A stretch of DNA of 64,000 bases from Colwellia sp. Arc7-635 (GCF_003971255.1 NZ_CP034660.1:2666001-2730000); one strand, 5' to 3'. Counted from the first letter of the stretch, positions 45,634 to 55,020 are shown. Program-made: numbers and translations. The notes: generated from the sequence alone by a model not told the origin.

Positions 45634-45731
45634 CATTACCAGTCGTTAAAGCAGGATAAATGGCCGCGGCTATTGCTCCTTGCGTTGCCATTTTAGCCAA
45701 TATATTATTTTCCTCTGATAAAAGCATCAAC
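45634..45731 (+). other. Degenerate attC-like sequence
   Basis: Aligns with attC2: CGTTAAAGCAGGATAAATGG, GGCTATTGCTCCTTGCGTTG, CCATTTTAGCCAATATATT and TTTTCCTCTGATAAAAGCAT. GGCTA and TAGCC form the inner stem. The right core has decayed to CATCAAC. Confidence 0.55.
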
Positions 45732-45746
45732 AGACAATGGAGTTGT

Positions 45747-46298
45747 ATGGAGCATCGTTTAAAAACCTTAATAGAATCTGTACCCGAGTTAATGGAAACG
45801 GCTAAGGTTTGTAGAAACATTGATTTACCAAATTTCTATATTGCAGGTGGCTCTATTACCCAGTTGATATGGAATAGTTTATTAAAACGTGAACCTCTTG
45901 ATAAAGTAAAAGATTTTGACATTGTTTATTTTGATAGTTCCGAAAATAAAACTGAAGAATACTATGAGACTAAAGTCAGAGCTAAGTTACGACATAAAAT
46001 GAAAATTGATATCAAGAATCAAGCTAGTGTTCATAAATGGTATCAACAAAAATTTGGACAAGCCATACCTGCATATTTACGAGTGGAACAAGGCATAGAC
46101 ACATGGTTATCAGCCTTTGCTATTGGCTTTACTTTAGATGCAAATGATGACATTTATTTTTATGCTCCCTACGGTTTGCAAGATGCATTTAATATGAATA
46201 TAAAGCCGAATAAAATGGCAATGTCAGAAAGTAACTACATTAAAATGACGACTAGTTTTAAAGAGCGCTGGGCATCAATATCAGTTCAACCTTGGTAG
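45747..46298 (+). CDS. Nucleotidyltransferase family protein (COG3575-like)
   Basis: 183 residues from the ATG at 45747, which has GGAG four bases upstream. The frame is open back to 45660, but that part is the attC-like sequence. The motif FYIAGGSITQLIWNSLLKRE followed by KVKDFDIVYFDSS is the G-S and D-x-D signature of the nucleotidyltransferase fold. A later WLSAFAIGFTLDANDDIYFY completes it. Substrates of this group are unknown. It is bounded on both sides by attC-like relics (45634 and 46307), as expected of an old cassette. Confidence 0.8.
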   Translation: MEHRLKTLIESVPELMETAKVCRNIDLPNFYIAGGSITQLIWNSLLKREPLDKVKDFDIVYFDSSENKTEEYYETKVRAKLRHKMKIDIKNQASVHKWYQQKFGQAIPAYLRVEQGIDTWLSAFAIGFTLDANDDIYFYAPYGLQDAFNMNIKPNKMAMSESNYIKMTTSFKERWASISVQPW

Positions 46299-46306
46299 TA
46301 AATCCG

Positions 46307-46386
46307 CTATAAGAACATGCAACATAAATTAGCTACACAATTTTGGTCAATCGTTATTTAGTCTGTATTAAGTAAAGCTTAGAGAT
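46307..46386 (+). other. Degenerate attC-like sequence
   Basis: The right two thirds match attC4: GCTACACAATTTTGGTCAAT, CGTTATTTAGTCTGTATTAA and AGTAAAGCTTAG in place of GGGCGTTGG. The left third is poorly preserved. Confidence 0.5.
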
Positions 46387-46408
46387 ATCAATAAAAAAGG
46401 ATAGAAAA

Positions 46409-46600
46409 ATGAACATGGAATATAAAACAGTCAATTTAAAGTTTAAAAGTCGTTGGACAAACTCGGAATTAAACACCGAGGCATTAGATGCAGCAATTAA
46501 TGCAGAGGCTTCAGCGGGATGGGATGTTGTGAGTGTTAATGTCTCTACATTGTTTGGCTATCCTCAATCCGCGTTGTGTGTTTATAAAAAAGAACAATAG
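46409..46600 (+). CDS. DUF4177-like small protein
   Basis: 63 residues. The pattern MEYKTVNLKFKSRW, then LNAEASAGWDVVSVNVS (here INAEASAGWDVVSVN) and a final YKKEQ is that of short DUF4177-type proteins, a small beta-alpha-beta domain of unknown role. AAAGGA lies seven bases before the ATG. A cassette origin is plausible from position. Confidence 0.75.
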   Translation: MNMEYKTVNLKFKSRWTNSELNTEALDAAINAEASAGWDVVSVNVSTLFGYPQSALCVYKKEQ

Positions 46601-46782
46601 CTTCGTTTTCTAATCATTGCTTGGCATATACAAGCTATTTCAAAGGCAATAAATGGGCTAAATTCTTCTTCGTCATTTATTTTTCCAACTACATTATCGT
46701 CTGCTATTAAGGCTTTAGCCATAAAAGGATCGTTCACATCAAATTTCTAGCATTTTTATTATTATTATTTTCTTCTTCTTTT

Positions 46783-47409
46783 GTGCTTGCAGGTGATATT
46801 TATGAGCAGTTTCCTAATAAAGTAGATCCAAATGGGCAATATGTTTTTTATTCTCATGGCATGATAGTCGAAGGGGAAAATACGAATCCAATCAGTCCAC
46901 GTTGGGGAGAATACGACTTTCCAAACGTTAAAAAAGCTATTTCAAGCATCAACTATAAGCTTATTGCTTATCACAGAGCCAAAAATACGGATCCAAAAAA
47001 GTTTGCCTTGAAATTATCCAATGATGTTAAAAAATTGCTTGCTCTTGGTGTTAAAGCTGAAAATATCACACTCGTAGGTTTCTCTCGTGGAGGAGAAATT
47101 ACAATTTTAGCTTCCCGTAACTTACAGAACCCTGATATCAATATCATTCTTTTAGCTAGCTGTGCTGATTTCATGAAGAATAATGACTCTTTTACAGTTT
47201 ACGGTAATATTTATTCAATTTATGAAACATCTGATATGGTTGGTTCTTGCCAATTTCTGATAAACCAAAGCACGAATGTAAGCACATTTAATGAAATTGC
47301 TATTAGCACAGGTAAAGAACATGGCGCATTTTTCACTCCACTCTTAGAGTGGGTTATGCCTGTTAAACAATGGCTTGGAGATAATAATTTAGATGCACAA
47401 GATAACTAA
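46783..47409 (+). CDS. Alpha/beta hydrolase, start codon of the signal peptide lost
   Basis: 208 residues from a GTG at 46783. The mature part has a lipase-like fold: YVFYSHGMIVEGEN, the nucleophile elbow LVGFSRGGEITILAS and a late His in GKEHGAFFTP. In frame upstream, codons 46738-46782 encode IKFLAFLLLLFSSSFVLA joined to the annotated start, a perfect signal peptide ending at AGD. AAGGA is correctly placed before it. The first codon is ATC (46738) where ATG is expected, and no other start is available. Either a non-canonical start is used or the gene lost export by one base change. Confidence 0.7.
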   Translation: MLAGDIYEQFPNKVDPNGQYVFYSHGMIVEGENTNPISPRWGEYDFPNVKKAISSINYKLIAYHRAKNTDPKKFALKLSNDVKKLLALGVKAENITLVGFSRGGEITILASRNLQNPDINIILLASCADFMKNNDSFTVYGNIYSIYETSDMVGSCQFLINQSTNVSTFNEIAISTGKEHGAFFTPLLEWVMPVKQWLGDNNLDAQDN

Positions 47410-47448
47410 TATCCTATTCAATAAATACAACATAAACTCGAGTTTGTT

Positions 47449-47814
47449 ATGAAACATAATGCGATAAATTTTAAAGATAAGTTTACTAAATTTACTGAAC
47501 ATTGGTCCCCTCGTGTAATTGCTGAGATGAATGATTATCAGTTTAAATTGGTAAAAGTAGAAGGTGAATTTGTATGGCACGATCACCCTGATACCGATGA
47601 GGTATTTGTTGTGATTGAGGGTTGCCTTAATATTGAGTTTCGAGATGGAGTCGTTACATTAAACTCAGGTGAAATGTTTGTTATTCCCAAGGGCGTTGAG
47701 CATAAACCAACAGCAATTTCTGAATGTAAAATTATGATTATAGAGCCTAAAGGCGTTGTTAATACGGGTGATTCTGGCACAGAACTTACAGCCGAAAATG
47801 ATGTCTGGGTGTGA
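47449..47814 (+). CDS. Cupin domain protein
   Basis: A 121-residue single cupin barrel. The metal-binding His and Glu residues lie in [18 protein letters not shown] and the second motif in [15 protein letters not shown]. Such proteins include isomerases, dioxygenases and sensors; the substrate is unknown. A degenerate attC-like sequence follows its stop codon, so it is a probable cassette gene. Confidence 0.85.
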   Translation: MKHNAINFKDKFTKFTEHWSPRVIAEMNDYQFKLVKVEGEFVWHDHPDTDEVFVVIEGCLNIEFRDGVVTLNSGEMFVIPKGVEHKPTAISECKIMIIEPKGVVNTGDSGTELTAENDVWV

Positions 47815-47831
47815 TCTAGAAAAATTCTAAT

Positions 47832-47922
47832 AAAAAATAAACAAAGCCACTTAATCGTAGGATACGCTTTACTTCATTACATAATCTTACCCACCATTGC
47901 CTATCCTCTTATTTCACTGAAA
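47832..47922 (+). other. Degenerate attC-like sequence
   Basis: AAAAATAAACAAAGCCACTT, ACGCTTTACTTCATTACATA, CTTACCCACCATTGCCTATC and CTCTTATTTCACTG follow the layout of attC4 (AAATAAACAAGGACACG to GCCTGTTATTTGGGCG). Cores have decayed. Confidence 0.5.
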
Positions 47923-47948
47923 TATGGCATGAGCAGGTATAATAAATG

Positions 47949-48413
47949 TTATGTTTCTAAGTCAATCTCAGTGCTCAACTTTACTGTTCGTAAAGACACT
48001 GATGTATGAAACTTCCGGATATTTAAATCGGTATGTAAAACTCGCTCAACAAAAAGCTCATAACCCTGAATGTCTTTCACCGTTACCACTAACATAAAAT
48101 CGTAGCTACCTGAAATTTGATAGCACTGTGTCACTTCTGGAGCTTTTAATATCGACTTTCTGAACTTTTGATATATGTCTGCCCTATCCCGCTCCATTTC
48201 AACCGATACAATTAAGGTCATGGTATTACCTGCCAATGCAGGGTTAATGATAGAAACATCGCCAACGATAACATTTTCCTCCCGAAGGCGTTTTACACGT
48301 TTTAAACATGCTGGAGGTGATAAACCAACCAATTCTGCTAATTCAAGGTTTGGAATACGGTTATTTCTTTGCAACGCGACTAAAATTTTCTTATCAATGC
48401 GATCAACTTTCAT
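47949..48413 (-). CDS. Lrp/AsnC family transcriptional regulator
   Basis: 154 residues. The N-terminal HTH has DRIDKKILVALQRNNRIPN and LAELVGLSPPACLKRVKRL; the C-terminal RAM domain has VTQCYQISGSYDFMLVVTVK. Such regulators sense amino acids. It is divergent from a membrane transporter-like gene at 48563, its probable target, with a 149-base spacer. Confidence 0.92.
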   Translation of the reverse strand: MKVDRIDKKILVALQRNNRIPNLELAELVGLSPPACLKRVKRLREENVIVGDVSIINPALAGNTMTLIVSVEMERDRADIYQKFRKSILKAPEVTQCYQISGSYDFMLVVTVKDIQGYELFVERVLHTDLNIRKFHTSVSLRTVKLSTEIDLET

Positions 48414-48562
48414 AATTTCTTATATACCAACATTTTATACTTTAGATTTCTTAAAGCTTTATAAATAATAAATTTAACCCATCAATACCACCACAAAAGA
48501 AAATCCTACAACATCAGTAATAGGTAAAATCACCGCATATAACACACAACAGAAATAAATGT

Positions 48563-49525
48563 ATGCAAGCCGTCAAAAAGTTTTTTCAAACATTAATCCG
48601 CGATATTTTCGATGTTACTTTCACCTTATTCAAAATAATGATCCCCATCATCATTATCATTAAAGTCATCGAAGAAATGGGAGGAATAGTGTTATTAAGC
48701 GAGTGGCTCAGTCCGATCATGGAATTTGTCGGCTTACCTAAAGAACTCGGTTTGGTTTGGGCGACGACTATTTTAACCAACATATACGGTGGTTTAATTG
48801 TTTTCATTAATTTGGACATGGCATTGACGGTGGCGCAGGTATCAATACTCGCTAGCATGATGCTACTTGCTCACTCTTTACCTATTGAAGCCGCTATCGC
48901 TAAAAAAGCAGGGGTTAACCTTATCGCTACGCTGATCATTAGAGTTGGCGGAAGTTTATTGTTCGCTTGGCTATTAAACGTTAGTTACCAATGGGGCGAT
49001 TTTTTAAACCAACCTGCAGTGACACTATGGCAAAGCCAAACATTAACTGATACCAGTTATTTAGCATGGGGCCTCGACCAACTAAAAAACTTCGGCGTAA
49101 TTTTTGTCGTTATATCCGCGCTATTATTTACCCTTAAAATATTGAAACTCTTAGGTATAGAAGCATTAATGGCCATATTGCTGAGACCATTTTTGCGCAT
49201 ACTGGGCGTCAGTAAAGAAGCAACTAATCTGACCATTATTGGTATTACATTGGGCTTATCATTTGGTGGCGGATTATTAATTAATGAAGCGAAACGCGGC
49301 CACATTTCTGCCAGGGACATTTTTACCGCGATAATGTTGCTCAACCTGCTTCATAGCCTAATAGAAGACACTTTGCTCGTTATGTTGATTGGCGCTGATT
49401 TCTACACTATTTTTTGGGGAAGATTGGTTTTTTCAGTATTGATTGTTGCACTGATGGTACAAGTTATAAAGCGCCTAGATGATCACTTCTGCGAACGCTA
49501 CTTTTACAGGAGTGTGGCTCAGTAA
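48563..49525 (+). CDS. Nucleoside-recognition (Gate) domain membrane protein
   Basis: 320 residues with about eight to nine membrane segments arranged as two similar halves. The pattern LFKIMIPIIIIIKVIEEMGG and GLSFGGGLLINEAKRGH belongs to the nucleoside recognition/Gate family found in spore maturation, YjiH and ferrous iron transport proteins. It probably transports or gates a small solute. The divergent Lrp-type gene suggests amino-acid-related regulation. Confidence 0.8.
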   Translation: MQAVKKFFQTLIRDIFDVTFTLFKIMIPIIIIIKVIEEMGGIVLLSEWLSPIMEFVGLPKELGLVWATTILTNIYGGLIVFINLDMALTVAQVSILASMMLLAHSLPIEAAIAKKAGVNLIATLIIRVGGSLLFAWLLNVSYQWGDFLNQPAVTLWQSQTLTDTSYLAWGLDQLKNFGVIFVVISALLFTLKILKLLGIEALMAILLRPFLRILGVSKEATNLTIIGITLGLSFGGGLLINEAKRGHISARDIFTAIMLLNLLHSLIEDTLLVMLIGADFYTIFWGRLVFSVLIVALMVQVIKRLDDHFCERYFYRSVAQ

Positions 49526-49549
49526 TTATAAAAATAAGGTTAAGATGAT

Positions 49550-49583
49550 GCGAAAATAGCTGAGCATAGTCAGTTATTTTCGC
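49550..49583. terminator. Hairpin, probable terminator
   Basis: A 14-bp stem with a single G-T pair (GCGAAAATAGCTGA / TCAGTTATTTTCGC) and a six-base loop, 25 bases after the transporter stop. The T-run is short. Confidence 0.55.
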
Positions 49584-49664
49584 CGCAAATTTTATGCGTC
49601 ATCGAATTAAAGTTTCAATCTCTCAATAGTGACTATTACGAGTGAACGCACTGTGAAACAGTAT

Positions 49665-50339
49665 TTATTCAATACCAATATATTTATGTACTTGTACTGA
49701 CAAGCGCCAGTTATTTTCGATACAAGTAGCGATAGCAAGCTCAGTTGCACGCTGCTTTTGGCTGATAGGTTGTAAATATATTTGTTTATTTTCTACTTGA
49801 TGCTCTGCCAACAATGCTTTCAAATCATCGATGTGCTGTTCAGTGCCAACCGGATGTTTAATTTCATTGGCTCGTTGCATAGCACTGGCTAAAATTTTAT
49901 AACCACCACGCATATTTACTTTTGGTGACACCGTAACCCAGCATTGCTCTGACACTCTAATTTCAAAGGTACCCGAGGTTTCTACCTGACAACTATAACC
50001 TTGTGCTTCAAAATACAAACACAGTTCGGTTAAGTCGACCATGCAAGGTTCGCCACCGGTAATCACAATATGTTTAGCTTTGTAGCCCTGCTGACTAAAA
50101 ACAGCAGCCATATCATCAAGTGATAAATTAGACCACTGTTCGGTCTCTTCTGTTTTACCTAGAAGTTGCATACTATTAATTTCTAATTCAGGGTGAATAT
50201 CCCAAGTATGCTTAGTATCACACCAAGAACAACCCACTGGGCAGCCTTGTAAGCGAAGGAAAATTGACGGTTGGCCGGTAAAAGAGCCTTCGCCTTGCAG
50301 AGTTTCAAACAATTCATTTATTTTATAACGTGTGGTCAT
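49665..50339 (-). CDS. queE: 7-carboxy-7-deazaguanine synthase QueE
   Basis: 224-residue radical SAM enzyme of queuosine/preQ0 synthesis that rearranges carboxytetrahydropterin. It has NELFETLQGEGSFTGQPSIF, the iron-sulfur motif RLQGCPVGCSWCDTKHTW and VITGGEPCMVDLTEL. It is of the proteobacterial length. It lies divergent from queC, the next enzyme of the pathway, with a 69-base spacer. Confidence 0.95.
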   Translation of the reverse strand: MTTRYKINELFETLQGEGSFTGQPSIFLRLQGCPVGCSWCDTKHTWDIHPELEINSMQLLGKTEETEQWSNLSLDDMAAVFSQQGYKAKHIVITGGEPCMVDLTELCLYFEAQGYSCQVETSGTFEIRVSEQCWVTVSPKVNMRGGYKILASAMQRANEIKHPVGTEQHIDDLKALLAEHQVENKQIYLQPISQKQRATELAIATCIENNWRLSVQVHKYIGIE

Positions 50340-50408
50340 TACTTTAATGCTTAGATAATTTCGAGTAGAATGCGCAAGTTTTTATTATACCCCAAGAGAC
50401 CTGCAAAT

Positions 50409-51065
50409 ATGAGTAATAAAGTCGTAGTAATTTTTTCCGGTGGCATGGATTCATTCACTGTCCTTAACCGTGCATTAAAAGACGGCAAAGAAGTCTATGC
50501 ACTAACTTTTGATTATGGCCAGAAACATGTGAAAGAAATTGCTTGTGCCAGTAAAGTTTGTCAACAATTGGGCGTTGCTCATAAGGTCATTGATATTTCG
50601 GCTATTAACCAGTTATTAGCGGGTTCATCTTTAACTGATGACATCGAGATCCCTGAAGGCCATTACGAAGCTGAAAGTATGAAATCAACGGTAGTGCCTA
50701 ATCGTAATATGATTTTGTTATCATTAGCGGTCGGTTATGCGGTATCGGTAAAAGCGTCACAAGTTTATTACGGTGCTCACTCTGGTGATCATGCTATTTA
50801 TCCTGATTGTCGTCCTGAATTTGTCATGAAAATGAATGATGTTTGCAAAATCGCTAACTATGAAGCGGTTGAAATTTTTAGCCCTTATTTAACAAATACT
50901 AAATCAGACATTTTAACCGACGGTTTGAAAATGGGTTTGAGCTATGAAAATACGTGGACTTGCTATAATGGCCGTGAAAAAGCTTGTGGTAAATGTGGCG
51001 CTTGTCAGGAACGCTTAGAGGCCTTTGCTGACAATAACGTTAACGATCCTTTAGCTTACGAGTAA
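50409..51065 (+). CDS. queC: 7-cyano-7-deazaguanine synthase QueC
   Basis: 218 residues from the ATG at 50409; the frame is open to 50370, but this start gives the family's N-terminus. The PP-loop [15 protein letters not shown] is followed by the pathway-specific [16 protein letters not shown] and a zinc site [13 protein letters not shown] at the end. It converts carboxydeazaguanine to preQ0 with ATP and ammonia. No preQ1 riboswitch is visible in the short spacer to queE. Confidence 0.95.
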   Translation: MSNKVVVIFSGGMDSFTVLNRALKDGKEVYALTFDYGQKHVKEIACASKVCQQLGVAHKVIDISAINQLLAGSSLTDDIEIPEGHYEAESMKSTVVPNRNMILLSLAVGYAVSVKASQVYYGAHSGDHAIYPDCRPEFVMKMNDVCKIANYEAVEIFSPYLTNTKSDILTDGLKMGLSYENTWTCYNGREKACGKCGACQERLEAFADNNVNDPLAYE

Positions 51066-51115
51066 GTTATTGCCAATATTAACTTGGCTTATAAACTGAG
51101 TTATAAGTAACAATA

Positions 51116-51141
51116 AAAAGGGACAAATAAATGTCCCTTTT
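51116..51141. terminator. Bidirectional rho-independent terminator
   Basis: AAAAGGGACA / TGTCCCTTTT with a six-base loop between the convergent queC and lysC genes. It can serve both. Confidence 0.85.
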
Positions 51142-51192
51142 GTAGTATCTGTATTTAGTTTTTTACTCTGCGATTAAAAGCTTATTCTATGC

Positions 51193-52569
51193 TTAATGCG
51201 TGAATAGCGTGTCATGTAAGCGCTCTACCACTTGGTTAGCATCCGCTTCCGGCACCAAAAAGCATAAATTATGGTTACTCGCGCCATGGCATATCATACG
51301 GATATTAAAGTCATTCACTTTATCGAAGATACTACTGCCAACACCTTTAGTGCCGTGAATTTTATTACCGATCACCGCAATTAAACTTAAACCATGTTCA
51401 ACACTGACTTCACAAAGTTGCTCTAGCTCTTCGACCACCGCTTTGGTTAACAAGGCTTGCGTTGAACCATGAGGATTATCAAAAGTTAATGCCACACTGA
51501 TTTCACTGGTAGTGATTAAATCAACACTTAATTGATGCTTAGCTAAAACGGTAAATACTTTCGCTAAAAAACCACTGGCATGTAACATTTGTGGGCTTTT
51601 TACCGTCACTAAGGTTTGTTCGCGTCGCAAAGCAATTGAGCGATAAGTAGGGTTAGAGTCAACTTGACGTTGAATTCTTGTTCCGCCTGCATCTGGCTCT
51701 TTACTCGAACCAACAAACACGGGAATATCTTGGCGCATCGCAGGAATAAGCGTTGCAGGATGCAAGATTTTCGCGCCAAACGTCGCCATTTCGGCGGCTT
51801 CTCCAAAGCTAATTTCATTAATTGAACGTGCTTGATCTGTTATACGTGGGTCGGTAGTAAAAATTCCAACAACATCCGTCCAAATGCTCAGGTTGTTTGC
51901 TTCAATGGCTTCTGCCAACAACGCAGCACTATAATCAGAGCCACCTCGACCTAATGTTGTGGTATTACCTTGTGCATCACTACCGATAAAGCCTTGAGTA
52001 ACGATAACTTGTTCATCAAGTAAAGGCGTAAGCAGTGATTTAGCGAGCGTGGCTAGTTCATTTAATTCAACTTGAGCTTTACCAAACAAACTATCAGTTT
52101 TCATTATTTGGCGAACATCAAAGTATTGGCCATTAACACCAACGCTTTGTAGCACTTGCGCAAAAATTCGTGAACTAAATTGCTCACCAAAACCGAGAAT
52201 TTCATCACTTTGTTGTAATGTATAATTAAGCGATTGTTGTGTAGCACACTGCGTTAATGTAGTTAAAATATGATTAATTTCGATATCTAGCGTTTGCTGG
52301 CAACTTAAGTGTTCGGTAATCGCAAACTGTATACGTGCAATGTCAGCAATGAGCTGGCTTCGTTCAGCATCTGAAACATTTTCTTGGCTTAATCTTACCA
52401 GGTTATTAGTTACCCCTGCACTTGCAGAAACAACAACCACTCGATTAGTCGTATCATTTTTGATGATTTGTGCACAGCGCAGCATGGCTTGATAGTCGGC
52501 GACACTGGTGCCGCCAAACTTTGCGACAGTCATTTTTCCCGCCTCGGCTTTGTTAACAACTACTGACAT
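51193..52569 (-). CDS. lysC: Lysine-sensitive aspartate kinase LysC
   Basis: A 458-residue monofunctional aspartokinase: the amino acid kinase domain has KFGGTSVADYQAMLRC, GRGGSDYSAALLAEAI and SFGEAAEMATFGAKILHPAT, and two ACT domains lie at about 315-450. It phosphorylates aspartate, the first step to lysine, threonine and methionine. GGAG lies seven bases before the ATG. The leader contains a complete lysine riboswitch. That fits the lysine-controlled isoenzyme rather than the ThrA/MetL fusions. Confidence 0.95.
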   Translation of the reverse strand: MSVVVNKAEAGKMTVAKFGGTSVADYQAMLRCAQIIKNDTTNRVVVVSASAGVTNNLVRLSQENVSDAERSQLIADIARIQFAITEHLSCQQTLDIEINHILTTLTQCATQQSLNYTLQQSDEILGFGEQFSSRIFAQVLQSVGVNGQYFDVRQIMKTDSLFGKAQVELNELATLAKSLLTPLLDEQVIVTQGFIGSDAQGNTTTLGRGGSDYSAALLAEAIEANNLSIWTDVVGIFTTDPRITDQARSINEISFGEAAEMATFGAKILHPATLIPAMRQDIPVFVGSSKEPDAGGTRIQRQVDSNPTYRSIALRREQTLVTVKSPQMLHASGFLAKVFTVLAKHQLSVDLITTSEISVALTFDNPHGSTQALLTKAVVEELEQLCEVSVEHGLSLIAVIGNKIHGTKGVGSSIFDKVNDFNIRMICHGASNHNLCFLVPEADANQVVERLHDTLFTH

Positions 52570-52826
52570 GCAAGCTCTCCACGAGTTTGAAATTTAACGA
52601 TTAAAAGTCTCTGTCTGCACAGATCTGAAAAATTTAATAAAAATAGGACCGCAGTATCGCTACAACGATTTGTAAGATGAGATATTAACATAAAAAGTCT
52701 CCCTAATAGCGTATCTACATTTGATATAGTTAAAATAAAGTAAATGTAAACAACGAATAAAAAACAGGAAGAGCATGACTGAGCGTAGAGCGAATGAGGT
52801 TAAAAAACCGGTTATTCCGACGGTAC
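52570..52826 (-). promoter_or_regulatory. lysC leader with expression platform of the riboswitch
   Basis: Just after the aptamer, on the minus strand, GTCGG-AATAA-CCGGT forms a small hairpin followed by six Ts (52803-52825), a possible weak intrinsic terminator. The remaining about 230 bases up to lysC are AT-rich and have no gene. How lysine binding is read out (termination or translation) cannot be decided from sequence. Confidence 0.5.
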
Positions 52827-53027
52827 TTTTCAGCCAGAAGCTCTCCACCCAAATCTAAAAAAACAACGGTTTTTTTAGCGGTGACAGCCCTAAGGATTCA
52901 GCCTTAGCGACCGAATGCGATATGGCCCACATATCAACATTCTCGGCAATTGGTCCCCCTTAATAACAGTCAACGGATGGGATCCTCGTGTTATCTACCT
53001 GGCAATTGCACCTCTTCTGGTGTGAAA
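52827..53027 (-). ncRNA. Lysine riboswitch (L box)
   Basis: On the minus strand the leader has CCAGAAGAGGTGCAATTGCC, then AGGGGGACCAATTGCCGA, TCGCTAAGGCTGAATCCTTA, GGGCTGTCACCGCT, a hairpin CTAAAAAAAC / GTTTTTTTAG, and GCTTCTGG closing the P1 helix with CCAGAAG. Order and wording match the E. coli lysC riboswitch. It lies about 260 bases upstream of lysC and should repress it when lysine is bound. Confidence 0.93.
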
Positions 53028-53317
53028 ATTATCAACATTTACAACAGTATCTATTCTCTCAGCGCCTATATAACGGGTTATATAGCTAATGATATCGCTG
53101 AATAAAAACTGAATAGAAAATAACTGAGTAAAAATTCTAATTTTCAACAAGGTCATTAAACCCTATCTAATAATAAATATCAACAGACTTTTAGACGTCT
53201 AAATAAAAAATTTAATAATATTATCCATGCAAGAATAAACAACGGCTGATCCAATGGCACTTACTTGTTATGCTTAGCGATTGATTTTTATCTTTCATAG
53301 ACCGATTTGGATTTTAC
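53028..53317. other. Divergent promoter region of lysC and elyC
   Basis: AT-rich spacer between the riboswitch and elyC. It contains a perfect palindrome TTTAGACGTCTAAA (53190-53203), a possible binding site for an unknown regulator. No open frame. Confidence 0.45.
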
Positions 53318-54073
53318 ATGGACTTATTTCTACTAAAAAAAATTATCAGCGCAATGATAATGCCCCTCAGTGTTATTTTATTACTCTTACTTATTGCCAT
53401 TATTTTTTATCGTTTAAAGCCAAAGCTGAGTTTTTCGGCACTTTTAATCGCTAGCGCTTTGTTATTTCTCAGCACTTTTCCGCCTTTATCAGACACCTTA
53501 ATGGCACCACTAGAAGATAATTACCCCGCTTTTAGCAAACAGGAAAAGTCCGTTGATTATATTGTTATTTTAGGGGGAGCTCACACAACAGTTGATCGTT
53601 TACCTGCCACCAGTCAATTAAAATCAAGTTCACTAGAAAGGTTAGTTGAAGCCGTTCGTATTTACCGATTACACCCTGAAGCTCAGGTGATCACCTCAGG
53701 TTTTGCTGGTGGCGATATTAGCTCAAATGCAGAAAAGGTTAAGCAAGCGGCTATTTTATTAGGTATTCCTAAACATAAAATAATAACCGAAAATTTTCCG
53801 CAAGATACTGAAGAAGAAGCACAACTTATCGCACCACGCGTTATTAATAAAACCGTTGTATTAGTTACTAGTGCCAACCACTTACCGCGTGCCATGGCTT
53901 ATTTTGAAAAATATGGCGTTAAGGCGATACCTGCACCGGCAAGTCCGTGGGTGAAAGAAAGCAGTACAAAGCAATGGAATTATTACTTACCTAGCGCGAA
54001 GAAGTTACAGCAAACCACAACCGTTTGGTATGAAACACTTGGGCGTGTTGTGCAATGGTTTAAAAGCTGGTGA
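53318..54073 (+). CDS. elyC: Envelope biogenesis factor ElyC (DUF218)
   Basis: 251 residues with two N-terminal membrane helices (about 12-30 and 38-55) and a periplasmic DUF218 domain: VDYIVILGGAHT, TSGFAGGDISSNAEK, NFPQDTEEEAQLI and LVTSANHLPRAMAYFEKYG. The C-terminal YETLGRVVQWFK matches ElyC. ElyC helps maintain undecaprenyl-phosphate lipid carrier supply for cell-wall synthesis in E. coli. It is monocistronic, ended by a strong terminator. Confidence 0.88.
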   Translation: MDLFLLKKIISAMIMPLSVILLLLLIAIIFYRLKPKLSFSALLIASALLFLSTFPPLSDTLMAPLEDNYPAFSKQEKSVDYIVILGGAHTTVDRLPATSQLKSSSLERLVEAVRIYRLHPEAQVITSGFAGGDISSNAEKVKQAAILLGIPKHKIITENFPQDTEEEAQLIAPRVINKTVVLVTSANHLPRAMAYFEKYGVKAIPAPASPWVKESSTKQWNYYLPSAKKLQQTTTVWYETLGRVVQWFKSW

Positions 54074-54112
54074 TGAGTACACGACAGTACTTTTATTAGC
54101 AATAAAGTATCA

Positions 54113-54160
54113 AAAAAACCGCTACAGTGGCTATATCAATAGTGACTGTAGCGGTTTTTT
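54113..54160. terminator. Strong bidirectional rho-independent terminator
   Basis: AAAAAACCGCTACAGT / ACTGTAGCGGTTTTTT with a 16-base loop, between elyC and the convergent Nif3-like gene. Confidence 0.9.
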
Positions 54161-54200
54161 ATTAAAGCTTTTTATTAAAGCTTTAATAAAATTTAGTTGT

Positions 54201-54962
54201 TTATGCTGGGTTATCAATATCTATAAATTTAGCGTCAATAGATAAATGTTGGTTAAAATGCTCAGCCAATGCTTTAGCACCATAACGCTCAGTCGCATGA
54301 TGACCCGCGCAATAAAAGTGAATATCCATTTCACGGGCAACATGTGTGGTTTGCTCTGATACTTCACCACTAATAAAGGCGTCAATGCCCTGCTCTGCAG
54401 CAAGTTCTATATAGTTTTGACCGCCACCACTACACCACGCAACGGTTTTAATCGCCTTATTTGATGGCGCAGCGATATGCAAACATTGACGATTGAGTTG
54501 TTCGCTAATACGCTGCTCAAGGGTTTGAGCACAAAGTGGCGTATCAAATTCTCCTCGCACAGCAACACTTAATGCGTTACCTATTTCAAGTGGTGCAACA
54601 TTGTCGATTGAAAAAAGTTTCGCTAGTTGTGCGTTATTACCTAATGTTGGATGAATATCTAACGGTAAATGGTAAGCAAATAAGCTAATGTCATGGGCTA
54701 ATAATGCCTTAATACGTTTATGTTTCATGCCGCGGATAACGTAGCTTTCATTCTTCCAAAAAAAACCATGATGCACGACCAGCGCATCCGCTTTTTCTTC
54801 TATCGCTTGTTCTATTAATGCTTGTGTTGCCGTTACCCCAGTAATCACTTTACTGATATCTTCGCTACCTTCGATTTGTAGGCCGTTCGGACAAAAATCT
54901 TTAATTTGCTCAGGTTTTAATAAGGTATTTAAATAGTTTTCGAATGCTTGACGTTTCATCAC
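54201..54962 (-). CDS. Nif3-like dinuclear metal centre protein (YbgI family)
   Basis: A 253-residue Nif3/YbgI hexameric metalloprotein. Metal ligands lie in ALVVHHGFFWKNES, AYHLPLDIHPTLGNN and GHHATERYGAKALAEH. An intervening SGGGQNYIELAAEQGIDAFI is typical. Proposed roles are GTP cyclohydrolase I type 2 or a regulator; the function is not settled. The next gene on the same strand ends 58 bases upstream. Confidence 0.92.
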   Translation of the reverse strand: MMKRQAFENYLNTLLKPEQIKDFCPNGLQIEGSEDISKVITGVTATQALIEQAIEEKADALVVHHGFFWKNESYVIRGMKHKRIKALLAHDISLFAYHLPLDIHPTLGNNAQLAKLFSIDNVAPLEIGNALSVAVRGEFDTPLCAQTLEQRISEQLNRQCLHIAAPSNKAIKTVAWCSGGGQNYIELAAEQGIDAFISGEVSEQTTHVAREMDIHFYCAGHHATERYGAKALAEHFNQHLSIDAKFIDIDNPA

Positions 54963-55020
54963 TTAATTCAGGCCTTAAATAGCTAATAGTTATAATAATT
55001 GACGTTTGATTAATCTTGTA

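Noticed and set aside
50340-50408. preQ1 riboswitch between queE and queC
   Set aside because: The 69-base spacer shows no preQ1 aptamer pattern.
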